Made by a program: the position numbers and the translations under genes. The notes beneath the pieces were generated by a model, which searched no databases, had not been told where the DNA came from, and saw nothing but the letters and a program-made list of their open reading frames with translations. A DNA stretch of 64,000 nucleotides, from contig NZ_SSCL01000015.1 of the NCBI RefSeq assembly GCF_005876955.1, forward strand, positions 29,272-93,271. Reading direction: 5' to 3'. Shown piece by piece: positions 1-8,969 of this stretch. The DNA comes from Sinomonas gamaensis (GTDB lineage: Bacteria; Actinomycetota; Actinomycetes; Actinomycetales; Micrococcaceae). Positions within the stretch are counted from its first letter, which is position 1. Every line of letters starts with the position of its first letter.

Positions 1-1269
1 AAGCGGCGCGTCCTCTCGTCCGCGTTCGTGGGCACCACCATCGAGTGGTACGACTTCTACCTCTACGGAACGGCGTCCGCCCTCGTCTTCGGCAAGCAGT
101 TCTTCCCGGACGCGTCGCCCGTCGTGGGCATCCTCGCCTCGTTCGCGACCTACGCCGTCGGCTTCGTGGCCCGCCCCCTCGGCGGCATCATCTCCGGGCA
201 CCTCGGCGACCGCATCGGCCGCAAGTCGCTCCTCGTCTGGTCGCTCCTGACGATGGGCCTCGCCTCGTTCTTCATCGGACTCCTGCCGACGTACGCGGCA
301 GTGGGCCTGCTGGCCGTCGTCGGCCTCGTGGTGCTCCGCCTGATTCAGGGGCTCTCGGCGGGGGCCGAGTGGGGCGGCTCGGCCCTCCTGTCCGTCGAAC
401 ACGCACCCCCGGCCCGCAGAGGCTTCTTCGGCTCGTTCACGCAGGTGGGGTCCGCAGCGGGCATGCTCCTCGCCTCGGGTGCGTTCGCCGTCATCCAAGC
501 GGTTCTCACGCCCGAGCAATTCCAGGCGTTCGGCTGGCGCATCCCCTTCCTGCTCTCCGGAGTCCTCGTGGCCATCGGCCTGTGGATCCGCCTCGGGGTC
601 AAGGATGCCGACGAATTCCTCGAACTGCGCGAGCAGGAGCGCGTCGCCAAGCATCCGGTCCGCCGCGCGCTCCGCGAGCACCCGCGCGGAATCCTCGTGA
701 CCATCGGCCTCCGGCTGGTGCAGCCCGCCCTCTACAGCCTCATCACCGTGTACATGCTCGGCTACCTCAAGACCCGGCGAGGCGACACCGGCGCCGGCCT
801 GACCGCCGTGCTCATCGTGTCCGCCGTCGGCATCCTCTCCGGCCCGTTCTGGGGCTGGCTCTCGGATCGCGTCGGTCGCCGCCGGATGGCGGTTGCGAGC
901 GCGATCGGGATCGGCGTCTTCGTCTGGCCGTTCTTCTGGTTCCTGGACCACGGTTCGCTTGCGCTCCTTCCGCTCATCCTGCTGCTCGGCATGAACGTCC
1001 TCCACGACGCCATTTACGGCCCGCAGGCGGCGTGGTTCGCCGAGCAGTTCCCGGTTGACCTCCGCTACAGCGGCGTGTCCTTCGGCTATCAGGTGGGCAC
1101 CGTGCTCTCGGGCGGCATCACGCCGTTTGTCGCCGCGGCGCTCCTCGAAGCGGGCGGCGGGCAGCCCTGGCTCATCTGCGGCTTCTTCGTGCTCCTCGCC
1201 GTGCTGTCCACGGCGGCCGCCCTCGCCGCCAAGGACCCGATCCGCACCGCCCGAAAGGACCTGCCGTGA
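1..1269 (+). CDS. MHS-family MFS permease (5' partial)
   Basis: The frame is open from base 1, so the true start lies upstream of the window; 422 residues are visible. The protein is a major facilitator of the metabolite:H+ symporter (MHS) type, an inner-membrane permease for organic acids or similar small metabolites. The opening IEWYDFYLYG block, the RPLGG segment, and the loop signatures GHLGDRIGRK and GWLSDRVGRR in the two halves are typical. Its last four bases overlap the start of the flavin monooxygenase downstream, so the two are probably co-translated and the permease may import that enzyme's substrate. The substrate cannot be read from the sequence. Confidence 0.9.
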   Translation, partial: KRRVLSSAFVGTTIEWYDFYLYGTASALVFGKQFFPDASPVVGILASFATYAVGFVARPLGGIISGHLGDRIGRKSLLVWSLLTMGLASFFIGLLPTYAAVGLLAVVGLVVLRLIQGLSAGAEWGGSALLSVEHAPPARRGFFGSFTQVGSAAGMLLASGAFAVIQAVLTPEQFQAFGWRIPFLLSGVLVAIGLWIRLGVKDADEFLELREQERVAKHPVRRALREHPRGILVTIGLRLVQPALYSLITVYMLGYLKTRRGDTGAGLTAVLIVSAVGILSGPFWGWLSDRVGRRRMAVASAIGIGVFVWPFFWFLDHGSLALLPLILLLGMNVLHDAIYGPQAAWFAEQFPVDLRYSGVSFGYQVGTVLSGGITPFVAAALLEAGGGQPWLICGFFVLLAVLSTAAALAAKDPIRTARKDLP

Positions 1270-2642
1270 CCAAGCCCCTGCTTCTGAACGCCTTCGAAAT
1301 GCTCACGCCCGTGCACCAGTCGCCGGGGCTGTGGCGGCATCCGGACTCGCAGGCGGCCCGATTCGCCGAGCTGGACTACTGGACCGACCTCGCGCGGGCG
1401 CTGGAAGACGGCGGGTTCCACGGGATCTTCTTCGCCGACGTGCTCGGCCAGTACGACGTCTACGGCGGCAGCGCCGACGAGGCCGTGCGCGGCGGTGTGC
1501 AGTACCCCCTGCTGGACCCGCTGCTCATCGTTTCGGCGCTCGCCGCCGCGACAGAGCGGCTTGGCTTCGGCATCACGGCCTCGGTGACGTACGAGCAGCC
1601 CTATCTTCTGGCGCGCAAGTTCGGCACGCTGGATCACCTCACGAAGGGCCGCGTCGGCTGGAACATTGTGACGTCCTATCAGGAGTCCGCCGCGCGGAAC
1701 TTGGGGCTCGGCCGCCAGCTCCCGCACGACGAGCGCTACGACCGCGCCGAGGAATTCATGGACGTCGTCTACAAGCTGTGGGAGGCGTCGGTCGACGACG
1801 ACGCCATCCGGGCCGACGCCGTCGCCAATGTCCTCGTGGACCCTGCGGGGGTCCGCGGGATCGGGCACGAAGGGGCGGGCTACAGCGTGCCGGGCCCCGC
1901 GCTCGTTGGCCCGTCGCCGCAGCGGACTCCGCTGCTGTTCCAGGCGGGTGCCTCGTCGCGCGGCAAGGCCTTCGCCGCGAAGCACGCGGAAGCGGTGTTC
2001 TTCTCGAGCTCCACGCCGGCCCAGGCGCGGAAGTTCATCGAGGGCCTGCGCGCCGAGCTCGTCGGGGCCGGGCGGGCCGCAGACTCCGTCAAGGTGTTCA
2101 ACCTGGCCACCGTGATCGTCGCCGAGACGGACGAGGCGGCCGCCGCGAAGCTCGCCGACTATGAGGCGTACGTGGACACGGACGCGGCGCTCGCGCTGTT
2201 CGCTGGCTGGACCGGCATCGACCTCTCAGGCCTCGACCAGGACGCGCCGCTCGAATACATCAAGAGCGAGGCGAACCAATCGGCGCTCGCGCAGTTCACC
2301 ACCCTTGATCCCGAGCGGAACTGGACACTCCGCGAGGTGGCGAAGTTCGTCTCGATCGGCGGGCGCGGCCCGGTCGTCGTGGGCTCGCCGACGACGATCG
2401 CCGACGAATTCGAGCGCTGGGTCGAGGAAGCCGGTGTGGACGGCTTCAACCTCACCTCCGCCGTCCGGCCCGCCGACCTCCTCGAGTTCGCGCGCCTCGT
2501 CTCACCCGAGCTCCGGCGGCGCGGCCTGCTCGCCGAGGGCGCGGAAGGCGCAACCTTCCGAGAGACCATCCTCGGCGCCGGGCCGCGGCTCGCCGCTGAC
2601 CATCCGGGTTTGCGCGCGGCGGGGGTCGCCGTCGAGGCGTAG
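1266..2642 (+). CDS. LLM-class flavin-dependent monooxygenase, NtaA/DmoA type
   Basis: This 458-residue protein has the luciferase-like TIM-barrel pattern of the NtaA/SnaA/DmoA branch: an opening with ALEDGGFHGIFFADVLG, then GRVGWNIVTS, QAGASSRGKAFA, and a C-terminal VDGFNL segment. Relatives use reduced FMN from a separate reductase to oxygenate C-N, C-S or ketone substrates. The ATGA overlap with the permease gene implies coupled translation. The flavin reductase at 11927-13075 or the one at 50592-51242 could supply FMNH2. The substrate is unknown. A second gene of the same family lies at 17730-19064, also behind an MHS permease. Confidence 0.88.
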   Translation: MTKPLLLNAFEMLTPVHQSPGLWRHPDSQAARFAELDYWTDLARALEDGGFHGIFFADVLGQYDVYGGSADEAVRGGVQYPLLDPLLIVSALAAATERLGFGITASVTYEQPYLLARKFGTLDHLTKGRVGWNIVTSYQESAARNLGLGRQLPHDERYDRAEEFMDVVYKLWEASVDDDAIRADAVANVLVDPAGVRGIGHEGAGYSVPGPALVGPSPQRTPLLFQAGASSRGKAFAAKHAEAVFFSSSTPAQARKFIEGLRAELVGAGRAADSVKVFNLATVIVAETDEAAAAKLADYEAYVDTDAALALFAGWTGIDLSGLDQDAPLEYIKSEANQSALAQFTTLDPERNWTLREVAKFVSIGGRGPVVVGSPTTIADEFERWVEEAGVDGFNLTSAVRPADLLEFARLVSPELRRRGLLAEGAEGATFRETILGAGPRLAADHPGLRAAGVAVEA

Positions 2643-2646
2643 TGCC

Positions 2647-2652
2647 TAGAAT
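2647..2652 (+). promoter_or_regulatory. Leaderless -10 element for the CHAD gene
   Basis: TAGAAT ends five bases before the ATG at 2658 and no Shine-Dalgarno sequence is present. This suggests the transcript begins at or next to the start codon. Confidence 0.55.
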
Positions 2653-2657
2653 CGCGT

Positions 2658-4166
2658 ATGGCCAGAACCCCTTCTGCCGCCGCCTTCAACGCTGCCCACG
2701 CCGGCCGCTTCCCTGAGCTGGGGAAGCTGCCCGGCGTCGCCGAGGTCCGCCTGCAGGGTGACTTCGTCTTCGAGGAGCAGTACTTCGACACGTTTGATCT
2801 GCGGCTCGCCTCCAAAGGCATCGTTCTCTACCGGAAGTCGGGCGGTCCGGGCCAGGGCTGGCATCTTGAGCGGCCGGGTGTGCCGGAGCAGGTCGAGCCG
2901 TTGGGCACGCGAAGCGACCCACCCGAGGCCCTGACGGGGCAGCTGCAGTTCTACCTCCGCGGCAACCCCGTGGTGCCGAGCGTAGAGGTCACGATCGTCC
3001 GACGCGTCTCGCATCTTCTCGGTCCGGAGGAGACCCCCATCGGCTCCGTGGGCGACGAGCATCACCGCGCCGAACCGCTTCTCGCCGACGGAGAGCCGCG
3101 CGCGTGGCGGCTGTGGGACTACGCGGTTGCGGAGCGCGGCAACGGGATCGCGGACGATCTTCGCGACGTCTTCCTGGACGCAGGGGCTCGCCCGCTCAAG
3201 CGGAGCGATTCGCTTCTGTCCGTCCGGAGGGCGCGCCGCACGGGCGCGAAACAGGCCCCATCGCGGCTCAAGGGCAAGGCCGCGCGCGTCTTCGCCGCGT
3301 ACGTCGGCGAGCAGCTGGCGCAACTCGAGCAGCTCGATCCCGACGCCCGCTCGGGCGATCCCGAGGCGATCCACCGGCTCCGCGTAGCCCTCCGTCGCCT
3401 CCGGACCGCCCTTTCTGCGTTCCGGAAAGATCTCGACGGCGATGCCCGCCGGACGCTGAACGACGAGCTCCAGTGGCTGTGCAGGGTTCTCGGGCAGGTG
3501 CGGGACACCGCCGTGATGAAGGAGCGGCTGCGCGGGCGCCTGCGGGACGAAGCGCCGGAGCTCGTGCTCGGGCCGGTGGGCCAGGCCATCGACGAATACC
3601 TCGGGGCGGAGCACCGCGCCGCGGCCGAGGCCCTCGCCGAGGCGCTGGCGTCAGAGCGCTATTTCCGGCTTCTCGACGCGCTCGACCGGATCGCTTGGGT
3701 GGGGGACGACGGCGGGGAGCGCTTCGCCACGAAGCCGAGGGTCGCCGTCGTCGTTCGCCGGGACGCGCGCCGCCTGCGCGCCGCGATGTCTGCGCTCGCG
3801 GAGGCCGACGGCGGTGCTGCCGCCGGGCAGGGCCGTGAGGCGCACGACCGAGCCCTGCACGAGGTGCGCAAGGCCGCGAAGAAAGTCCGCTACGCTGCCG
3901 AGCTCGCACAGCCCTTCGGGCGCAAGAAGGCGCGACGGGTCCGGAAGAAGGCCGCGAGGATCCAGAAGGTGCTGGGAGAGCACCAGGACTGCGTGGTCAC
4001 AGCGGACCTCCTGCGCCGGCTCGCCATCGACGCCTACGGGCGTGGGGAGAATGCCTTCACGTTCGGCAGGCTTCATGCCCGCGAGCTCGAGCTCGCGGCG
4101 CAGGCCGAGGCGGAGTTCGAGCAGCTCCGCAGGAAGCTTCCGACGAAGCTGGGCGGACGGCTGTGA
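2658..4166 (+). CDS. CYTH-like/CHAD domain protein
   Basis: The first 200 or so residues look like a degenerate CYTH (triphosphate tunnel) domain, with FEEQYFDTFDLRL and LYRKSG strands but no clear N-terminal ExExK motif. Residues of roughly 210-495 form a CHAD domain, an all-helical bundle with conserved basic helices, seen as AIHRLRVALRRLRTALSAF and LHEVRKAAKKVRYAAEL. CHAD domains bind polyphosphate and often accompany CYTH enzymes. The total of 502 residues is normal for this fusion. The loss of tunnel residues suggests binding rather than catalysis, which is an inference. It is probably transcribed alone from a leaderless promoter. Confidence 0.85.
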   Translation: MARTPSAAAFNAAHAGRFPELGKLPGVAEVRLQGDFVFEEQYFDTFDLRLASKGIVLYRKSGGPGQGWHLERPGVPEQVEPLGTRSDPPEALTGQLQFYLRGNPVVPSVEVTIVRRVSHLLGPEETPIGSVGDEHHRAEPLLADGEPRAWRLWDYAVAERGNGIADDLRDVFLDAGARPLKRSDSLLSVRRARRTGAKQAPSRLKGKAARVFAAYVGEQLAQLEQLDPDARSGDPEAIHRLRVALRRLRTALSAFRKDLDGDARRTLNDELQWLCRVLGQVRDTAVMKERLRGRLRDEAPELVLGPVGQAIDEYLGAEHRAAAEALAEALASERYFRLLDALDRIAWVGDDGGERFATKPRVAVVVRRDARRLRAAMSALAEADGGAAAGQGREAHDRALHEVRKAAKKVRYAAELAQPFGRKKARRVRKKAARIQKVLGEHQDCVVTADLLRRLAIDAYGRGENAFTFGRLHARELELAAQAEAEFEQLRRKLPTKLGGRL

Positions 4167-4172
4167 CCCGCC

Positions 4173-4178
4173 CAGAAT
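4173..4178 (+). promoter_or_regulatory. Leaderless -10 element for the SDR gene
   Basis: CAGAAT lies six bases before the ATG at 4185, with no Shine-Dalgarno sequence. The first base departs from TANNNT, so the call is weaker than at neighbouring genes. Confidence 0.4.
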
Positions 4179-4184
4179 AGACGC

Positions 4185-5213
4185 ATGGCGACGGTACTTG
4201 TGACCGGCGGCACCGGGTTCATCGGTGCCCATGCGATAGCCCAGCTCCTCGAGGCCGGGCACGAAGTCAAGACGACCATACGTTCGCTCGACGGCAGAGC
4301 CGACGTCGAGCACATGCTCTCCGTGGCCGAGGCCCCGCACCCCGAGCGGGTCGCCTACTTCGCGGCGAATCTCATGCACGACGACGGATGGGCCGCCGCC
4401 GCTGAAGGCGCCGAGTACGTGCTCCACGTCGCGTCGCCGTTCCCCACGACGCAGCCGAAGGACGCGGACGAGCTCGTGGTGCCTGCCCGCGAAGGGGCGC
4501 TCCGGGTACTGCGCGCCGCTCGGGAAGCGGGGGCGAAGCGCGTGGTGCTGACCTCGTCCTTCGCGGCCGTGGGCTACGGCCACGGGCCGTTGGGCCGCCC
4601 GCTCAATGAGGTCGACTGGACGAATCTCGACCGGGGAAATCCGACGCCCTACGTTCGATCGAAGACCATTGCCGAGCGGTCCGCGTGGGACTTCATCGAC
4701 AAAGAGGGCGGCGGCCTCGAATTGTCCGTGGTGAATCCCGTCGCGGTTCTGGGGCCAGTCCTTGGGGCCGACTATTCGAATTCCATTCGGATTGTCATTG
4801 CCCTCATGAAGGGGTGGCTGCCCGTTGCGCCGCCGGTGTGGATGAATGTCGTGGACGTCCGGGACGTGGTGGACCTGCATCTCAAGGCCATGACCGCTCC
4901 GGGCGCCGCTGGCCAGCGTTTCATCGCCGTGGCGGGCGAGCCCATCTCGTTCCGTCAGCTCGGGGTTGCCCTTCACGAGGCGCTCGGCGACGCGGCGGCG
5001 AAGCCCCCGCGAGGTACCGCGCCCGCGTGGCTCGTACGTGCGCTCGCGCGGTTCGTCCCACCGCTGCAGGAGCTCGTGCCGCAGCTCAACGTAGTGCGTC
5101 GGGCGAGCAGCGCGAAGGCGCGCGCAGAGCTCGGGTGGGCGCCGCGATCCAGTCGGGAAGCCGCCGTCGCGACCGGGGAGAGCCTGGTGCGGCTCGGGAT
5201 CCTGGCGAACTAA
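4185..5213 (+). CDS. Extended SDR reductase, dihydroflavonol-4-reductase-like
   Basis: This 342-residue NAD(P)-dependent oxidoreductase starts with a textbook Rossmann motif, TGGTGFIG at residues 7-14. The active-site Tyr and Lys follow in TPYVRSKTIAE. The DFR-like type is shown by the TTIRSL cofactor loop and an NPVAVLGP segment. Relatives reduce aldehydes or ketones to alcohols in the cytosol. It is monocistronic, 18 bases after the CHAD gene, with its own leaderless-type -10. The substrate is unknown. Confidence 0.87.
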   Translation: MATVLVTGGTGFIGAHAIAQLLEAGHEVKTTIRSLDGRADVEHMLSVAEAPHPERVAYFAANLMHDDGWAAAAEGAEYVLHVASPFPTTQPKDADELVVPAREGALRVLRAAREAGAKRVVLTSSFAAVGYGHGPLGRPLNEVDWTNLDRGNPTPYVRSKTIAERSAWDFIDKEGGGLELSVVNPVAVLGPVLGADYSNSIRIVIALMKGWLPVAPPVWMNVVDVRDVVDLHLKAMTAPGAAGQRFIAVAGEPISFRQLGVALHEALGDAAAKPPRGTAPAWLVRALARFVPPLQELVPQLNVVRRASSAKARAELGWAPRSSREAAVATGESLVRLGILAN

Positions 5214-5272
5214 CGCCCCCGGGCCGCCAGCTGCTCTTGCCGACGCTATGTGGTTGTGGCTTGTGTGAGGCT

Positions 5273-5758
5273 CTACCGAAGCGCCTCACAGATGATCCGG
5301 CTCACCTCCGACTCTGCTGCACCGATCGCCTCCGCAATCCGCCCGGGGCAGGCGCCTCTCTGGACAGCGTTGACGATGGCATCGTTCCGCGCGGCCCTGG
5401 CTTCCGCCGAGGCGGTTTCGGCGGCAAGGAGGGCATTGTGAGCGCTCGTGGCCCGGGCGAGGGCCAGGGTCCACGGAACACTGATCCGGCCGAGATCTTC
5501 CCGCAGCGTTTGCTCATCCCATGGGTAGATCGCGTCCTCGTCCGCGTCGCCTCGGACGATCTGGCCGTCTCCGGTCAGCAGGTATCCGTACGGCTCGAGG
5601 ATCGAGTTGGCCGCGTACCTGTATTCGGCAGCCGCAGCCTCAGCGAGCATCGCCCGCTGGGCTTCCGTGAGGTCGAATTCCTTGGGGTCGTAATCGGTTG
5701 CCTCCTCTAGGGTGCAGCCGAGGAATTCAGTGATGGTCATTCGGGTCGGTTCGGGCAT
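5273..5758 (-). CDS. Hypothetical protein with C-terminal HTH-like segment
   Basis: I do not recognise the family. The ATG at 5758 is chosen because AGGGGG lies seven bases upstream; a longer open frame upstream has no ribosome site. The product has 161 acidic residues beginning MPEPTRMTITEFLG. A central stretch, EPYGYLLTGDGQIVRGD, resembles a small beta domain. The last 40 residues (AIVNAVQRGACPGRIAEAIG and beyond) read like a helix-turn-helix of the kind that tests a residue-specific target, found at the end of many small actinobacterial proteins. It runs toward the SDR gene with about 60 bases between them. Confidence 0.6.
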   Translation of the reverse strand: MPEPTRMTITEFLGCTLEEATDYDPKEFDLTEAQRAMLAEAAAAEYRYAANSILEPYGYLLTGDGQIVRGDADEDAIYPWDEQTLREDLGRISVPWTLALARATSAHNALLAAETASAEARAARNDAIVNAVQRGACPGRIAEAIGAAESEVSRIICEALR

Positions 5759-6084
5759 CGTGCGCCCCCTTATCAGACTGTTCTTCGTAGCCCATTGGTG
5801 CTGGACGTTGTTCACTTGCTGCACCGGGTTCTGTGTGGGTGGCCTGGCATGGCCCCAGCGCCACGCCAGGCCACCTCGTGCCACGCGTGGGCCACCTCCG
5901 CAGCCCTCAAGCGTGCGTGGTTGCTACATGGGGTCGGGCCAGTTGCCGACGGCCCGTGAGGCCGGTCCGCTGAGCAGCGCCCGGCAGGCAAGGGTATTCA
6001 CGGTCTCATCTCCTGACTGGATGCAATGCGCACGTGGGCGCAGGGACGTCATGTCCGCCCGACGATGGGCAGACCCGTCCCCTC
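5759..6084. other. Intergenic region with one stem-loop
   Basis: This 326-base stretch separates two minus-strand genes. Apart from the inverted repeat at 5838-5875 and the ribosome site of the gene at 5273-5758, I see no coding signal, RNA gene or repeat. Confidence 0.5.
5838..5875. repeat. 11-bp inverted repeat with 16-base loop
   Basis: GGTGGCCTGGC (5838-5848) pairs perfectly with GCCAGGCCACC (5865-5875). It lies downstream of the minus-strand gene 6085-7107 and could end its transcript, although no T-run follows on that strand. Confidence 0.5.
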
Positions 6085-7107
6085 TCAGTCGGGAGTGGAC
6101 CCGGGATCGAAGGCCGGGGACGGCGGAAGAAGGCCGCCATCCCGCCGGTTGCGGGAGGAGACTAGCAGGAGCGGAACGAGGATGAACGCTGACGCGAGTG
6201 TCGCAGGACTCGTGAGCCATCCTCCGAAAGATCCGGCGTTCCCCGCGCTCAACCACATCGGCTGGTCGAGCAGCAAGGGCGACCATGGTTCGCCGGGCGA
6301 GCCGGGGGGAGAGCCGTTTCCTGCGGAGTGGAGCCCGCCCTGGGGTGCCGTCGCGACACCTAGAACGGACCAGTCCCACGCAGGGACACCGTGTGCCGTG
6401 ACGGCGGCGCTGCCTGCAGCCAGTGCGTCGCCTGCGGGTCGCGCGTCGGGCGCGGCCGGCGAGGCGGCGAGGACTGCAGCGTGCTCGGCGTCGGCATCGG
6501 CGGTGGGGATGGACGGCGGTGCTGCTTCACTGACGGCAGCGGGGACCGGTACCGCTTGATCGCCGGATCCGGGGACCGGTGCCGGCTGGGTGACGGGTGT
6601 GACGGGCGTGGTGATCGGCGGTGGAAGCGGGTTTGAAACAGCGCCGCCGAGGGTGTTGCCCACGCTGCTGATCGTCTGCGCGACCTCCGACGTGGTGCCG
6701 TTCACCACGGGGGCGAGCGGTGCCAGTGGGCCGCTCAGCACTGGTCCCGCGAGGGAAGGCACGGCGTCCACGGTCGAGGAGAGCGCCGTCGTCGTGCTCT
6801 GAACCAGGGTCGAGCCTGCTGACTCGGCGTGAGGCACCGCCGCGACGGTGCCACTCGCCACGGTGCCACTCGTGGCGTCCGAAACCGTGCTCGTGAGGGG
6901 AGCAACCGTGCTCGTGACGGGGGCCGTCACGGTGGTGACGGGGGTCGATGTCGTGGTCCCGACAAGATCACCGGTGCCGAGGAGGTCGCTCGATGCACAG
7001 GCAGCAGCGCCTGAGAGGAGCAACCAGCCGAGGCCTAGCCCCGCCGCGACGGAGGCGTGCCGGACCACGGCTAGAGCACGAAGTCGCGCCGTTGGCGGCA
7101 ACCGCAT
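6085..7107 (-). CDS. Secreted or anchored Thr/Ser/Pro-rich protein
   Basis: This 340-residue protein has a signal peptide (residues 1-38, core GLGLGWLLLSGAAACA) and a long low-complexity body rich in Thr, Ser, Val and Pro. One hydrophobic segment near the C-terminus, ASAFILVPLLLV, is followed by basic SSRNRRDGG. The layout is that of a wall-spanning stalk or surface protein held by a C-terminal membrane helix. No LPxTG sortase site is visible. A GGGGAGGTGG ribosome site precedes the ATG at 7107. No enzymatic domain was seen and the function is unknown. Confidence 0.65.
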   Translation of the reverse strand: MRLPPTARLRALAVVRHASVAAGLGLGWLLLSGAAACASSDLLGTGDLVGTTTSTPVTTVTAPVTSTVAPLTSTVSDATSGTVASGTVAAVPHAESAGSTLVQSTTTALSSTVDAVPSLAGPVLSGPLAPLAPVVNGTTSEVAQTISSVGNTLGGAVSNPLPPPITTPVTPVTQPAPVPGSGDQAVPVPAAVSEAAPPSIPTADADAEHAAVLAASPAAPDARPAGDALAAGSAAVTAHGVPAWDWSVLGVATAPQGGLHSAGNGSPPGSPGEPWSPLLLDQPMWLSAGNAGSFGGWLTSPATLASAFILVPLLLVSSRNRRDGGLLPPSPAFDPGSTPD

Positions 7108-7243
7108 GTCTCCACCTCCCCAGCCTCCAGGTTCGGTCGTGCACGCGAGAAAACCATGGTAGGTCTGGTGATACTGACAGCACTAGTGTCGGATCAGGGA
7201 AATCCCACCTTGAGCAGCCTGTTTTCCCACATCTGAGGGTCCT

Positions 7244-7266
7244 ATACATAATCGCGCATCATGTAT
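7244..7266. promoter_or_regulatory. Inverted repeat upstream of the GntR regulator
   Basis: ATACAT (7244-7249) and ATGTAT (7261-7266) form a dyad with half-sites 17 bases apart, shortly before the regulator's -10 at 7285-7290. It is a candidate autoregulatory operator, inferred from position and symmetry only. Confidence 0.4.
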
Positions 7267-7284
7267 CTTCTTTGCCTTTTAGAA

Positions 7285-7290
7285 TACGAT
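7285..7290 (+). promoter_or_regulatory. Leaderless -10 element for the GntR gene
   Basis: TACGAT ends seven bases before the ATG at 7298 and there is no Shine-Dalgarno sequence. An overlapping TAGAAT at 7280-7285 is 12 bases away and fits less well. Confidence 0.5.
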
Positions 7291-7297
7291 TTCCCTT

Positions 7298-7990
7298 ATG
7301 GCAAAGCGGACCGACGCCGAGACTCTCTCGAATCACCTCAGGGATGCCCTGCGCCGGGACATCCTGTCCGGGCAATGGTCGCCCGGCGCAAAACTCCAGC
7401 TGACGGCGCTGTCCGAGCACTACGAGACGAGCAGCACGGTGGTCAGGGAAGCCCTCACGCGGCTCGTCGGTGATCGGCTCGTCCTCCTGCGTCCGAACCG
7501 CGGGTTCTTCGTCCCCGAGCTCTCGCTCGCGGACCTCGAGGACATCACCGAGATGCGGTGCGTCAACGAGGAGCTCGCGGTGCGATTGGCCGTCGAGCGG
7601 GGAACGCTCGAATGGGAGTCGGAGCTGATTGCCGCCCATCACACCCTCGAGAGGACCCAGCGCAGAGACCCGGAGAATCCCGATCTGCACACTCAAGCCT
7701 GGAATGACGCGCATCAGGCGTTCCACGCCAAGCTCATCGAGGCCTGCCGCGTGCCGGTCCTGATCGATCTCACGAACGTGCTCTCCGACCTCAGCCAGCT
7801 GTATGGCCGCTGGGCCGGGATGGCCACTCGCAATGCTCCGCGCGACATCGAGCAGGAGCATCGGGACATCCTCGCCGCGGCCCTTGCGCGAGACCCGCGG
7901 CTCACCGCGGCCCTCCTCCGGGCGCATTATCAGACCACCATGGCGGCGGTTCGCAACGCTGGAGAGGTCGGGCTCCGGGCCAGCGTCTAG
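7298..7990 (+). CDS. GntR-family (FCD) transcriptional regulator
   Basis: This 230-residue regulator has an N-terminal winged helix (residues 5-75, with ALRRDILSGQWSPGAKLQ and SSTVVREALTRL as the recognition region). A C-terminal FCD all-helical effector domain follows, where His and Asp residues usually hold a metal and an organic acid ligand. It sits directly upstream of, and in the same direction as, the ring-cleavage operon beginning at 8061. It is therefore likely to control that operon and possibly the divergent promoters near 16.1 kb. FCD regulators of this type are usually repressors relieved by a pathway acid. Confidence 0.88.
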   Translation: MAKRTDAETLSNHLRDALRRDILSGQWSPGAKLQLTALSEHYETSSTVVREALTRLVGDRLVLLRPNRGFFVPELSLADLEDITEMRCVNEELAVRLAVERGTLEWESELIAAHHTLERTQRRDPENPDLHTQAWNDAHQAFHAKLIEACRVPVLIDLTNVLSDLSQLYGRWAGMATRNAPRDIEQEHRDILAAALARDPRLTAALLRAHYQTTMAAVRNAGEVGLRASV

Positions 7991-8007
7991 GCCTTCCCCT
8001 AGATTAT

Positions 8008-8020
8008 GCAAAATCTTTGC
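8008..8020. promoter_or_regulatory. Candidate GntR operator ahead of the ring-cleavage operon
   Basis: GCAAA-ATC-TTTGC is a perfect dyad about 40 bases before the dioxygenase start. Its core AAAATCTTT recurs in another dyad at 16173-16183 in front of the second catabolic operon. Confidence 0.45.
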
Positions 8021-8060
8021 GATAGTGTTTTCTTGAGCACTTGGAGCAAAGGAGCATGCC

Positions 8061-8936
8061 ATGGCGTGGGGACTGATCAGCGAGATGGGCCATGTGGCCA
8101 TCCAGACCACCGACCTCGGAGCGGCAGTCGCCGACGCCACTGAGCTCTTGGGACTCCGGGTCACGGAGCGGCGCAACGGCGAGGTCTACCTCGCGGCCAA
8201 CGCGGTGCATCACGAGCTCGTCTACGTCGAGTCGAGCCGCAACGGCATCCACGCCCTCGGCCTCGTCGCCCGCGACGGCGACGCGCTGGCCGAGATCCGT
8301 CGCCGGGTCGAGGCCGAGAATCTCGAGATCCTCTCGAACCGGCCGTTGAGCGCCGGAGTCGCGGACGGGTTCGCGTTCGTGGGCCCCGAGGGCTGGATCT
8401 TCGAGGTCTACACCGGGATGCAGCGCGCCGAGCGGGGAGCGCTCTCATTCGGCCCCGACCGCTACGGCCACATCAACTTCCACCCGCAGGACGTGCGCGG
8501 CATGATGCTCTTCCTCTCGCGCGTCTTCGACTTCCGGCTCTCCGACGTCATCGGCGACGACTTCGCGTACTTCATGCGCTGCAACCCCGACCATCACGGG
8601 ATCGCGCTCATCAAAGGCCGCGGGACCTTCCACCATCACGCGTGGCAGACCCAATCCGTCGCCGACCTCGCCAAGCTCGGTGACCGGCTCCATCGGCAGG
8701 GCCGCGAACTCATCTGGGGCCCCGTCCGCCACGGCGCAGGCCACAACATCGCGGCGTACTACGTCGAGTCCTCGGGCGCCGTCGTCGAGCTCTACACGGA
8801 CCTCGAGCAGATCTACGACGACGACCGTGCACCGGTCGTGTGGGGCCAGGACGAGAACTGGTACAACATGTGGTCCGACCGGCGCCCCGAAGACTTCCGC
8901 ACCTTCGGCATCCCACCCGTCGACCACAGCTTCTGA
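8061..8936 (+). CDS. Type I extradiol dioxygenase (VOC superfamily)
   Basis: This 291-residue two-domain VOC protein has an intact 2-His-1-carboxylate site, with His137 (YGHINFH), His193 (FHHHAWQT) and Glu243 (VVELYTD). The spacing matches BphC-type catechol 2,3-dioxygenases, which open aromatic diols next to the hydroxyls using Fe(II) or Mn(II). An AAAGGAG ribosome site precedes the ATG. It is the first gene of an operon with a FAH-family hydrolase and an FAD hydroxylase, consistent with a ring-cleavage role. The diol substrate (catechol, alkylcatechol or hydroxyquinol) is not determined. Confidence 0.86.
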   Translation: MAWGLISEMGHVAIQTTDLGAAVADATELLGLRVTERRNGEVYLAANAVHHELVYVESSRNGIHALGLVARDGDALAEIRRRVEAENLEILSNRPLSAGVADGFAFVGPEGWIFEVYTGMQRAERGALSFGPDRYGHINFHPQDVRGMMLFLSRVFDFRLSDVIGDDFAYFMRCNPDHHGIALIKGRGTFHHHAWQTQSVADLAKLGDRLHRQGRELIWGPVRHGAGHNIAAYYVESSGAVVELYTDLEQIYDDDRAPVVWGQDENWYNMWSDRRPEDFRTFGIPPVDHSF

Positions 8937-8969
8937 TCTTTCCCAAGCCAACCCTTCGAAAGGCCACCC

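Noticed and set aside
45..1058. A long Arg/Pro-rich open frame overlapping the first permease in another frame
   Set aside because: Composition is Arg/Pro/Gly-rich as expected from a shifted reading of a GC-rich gene, and the permease frame is unmistakable.
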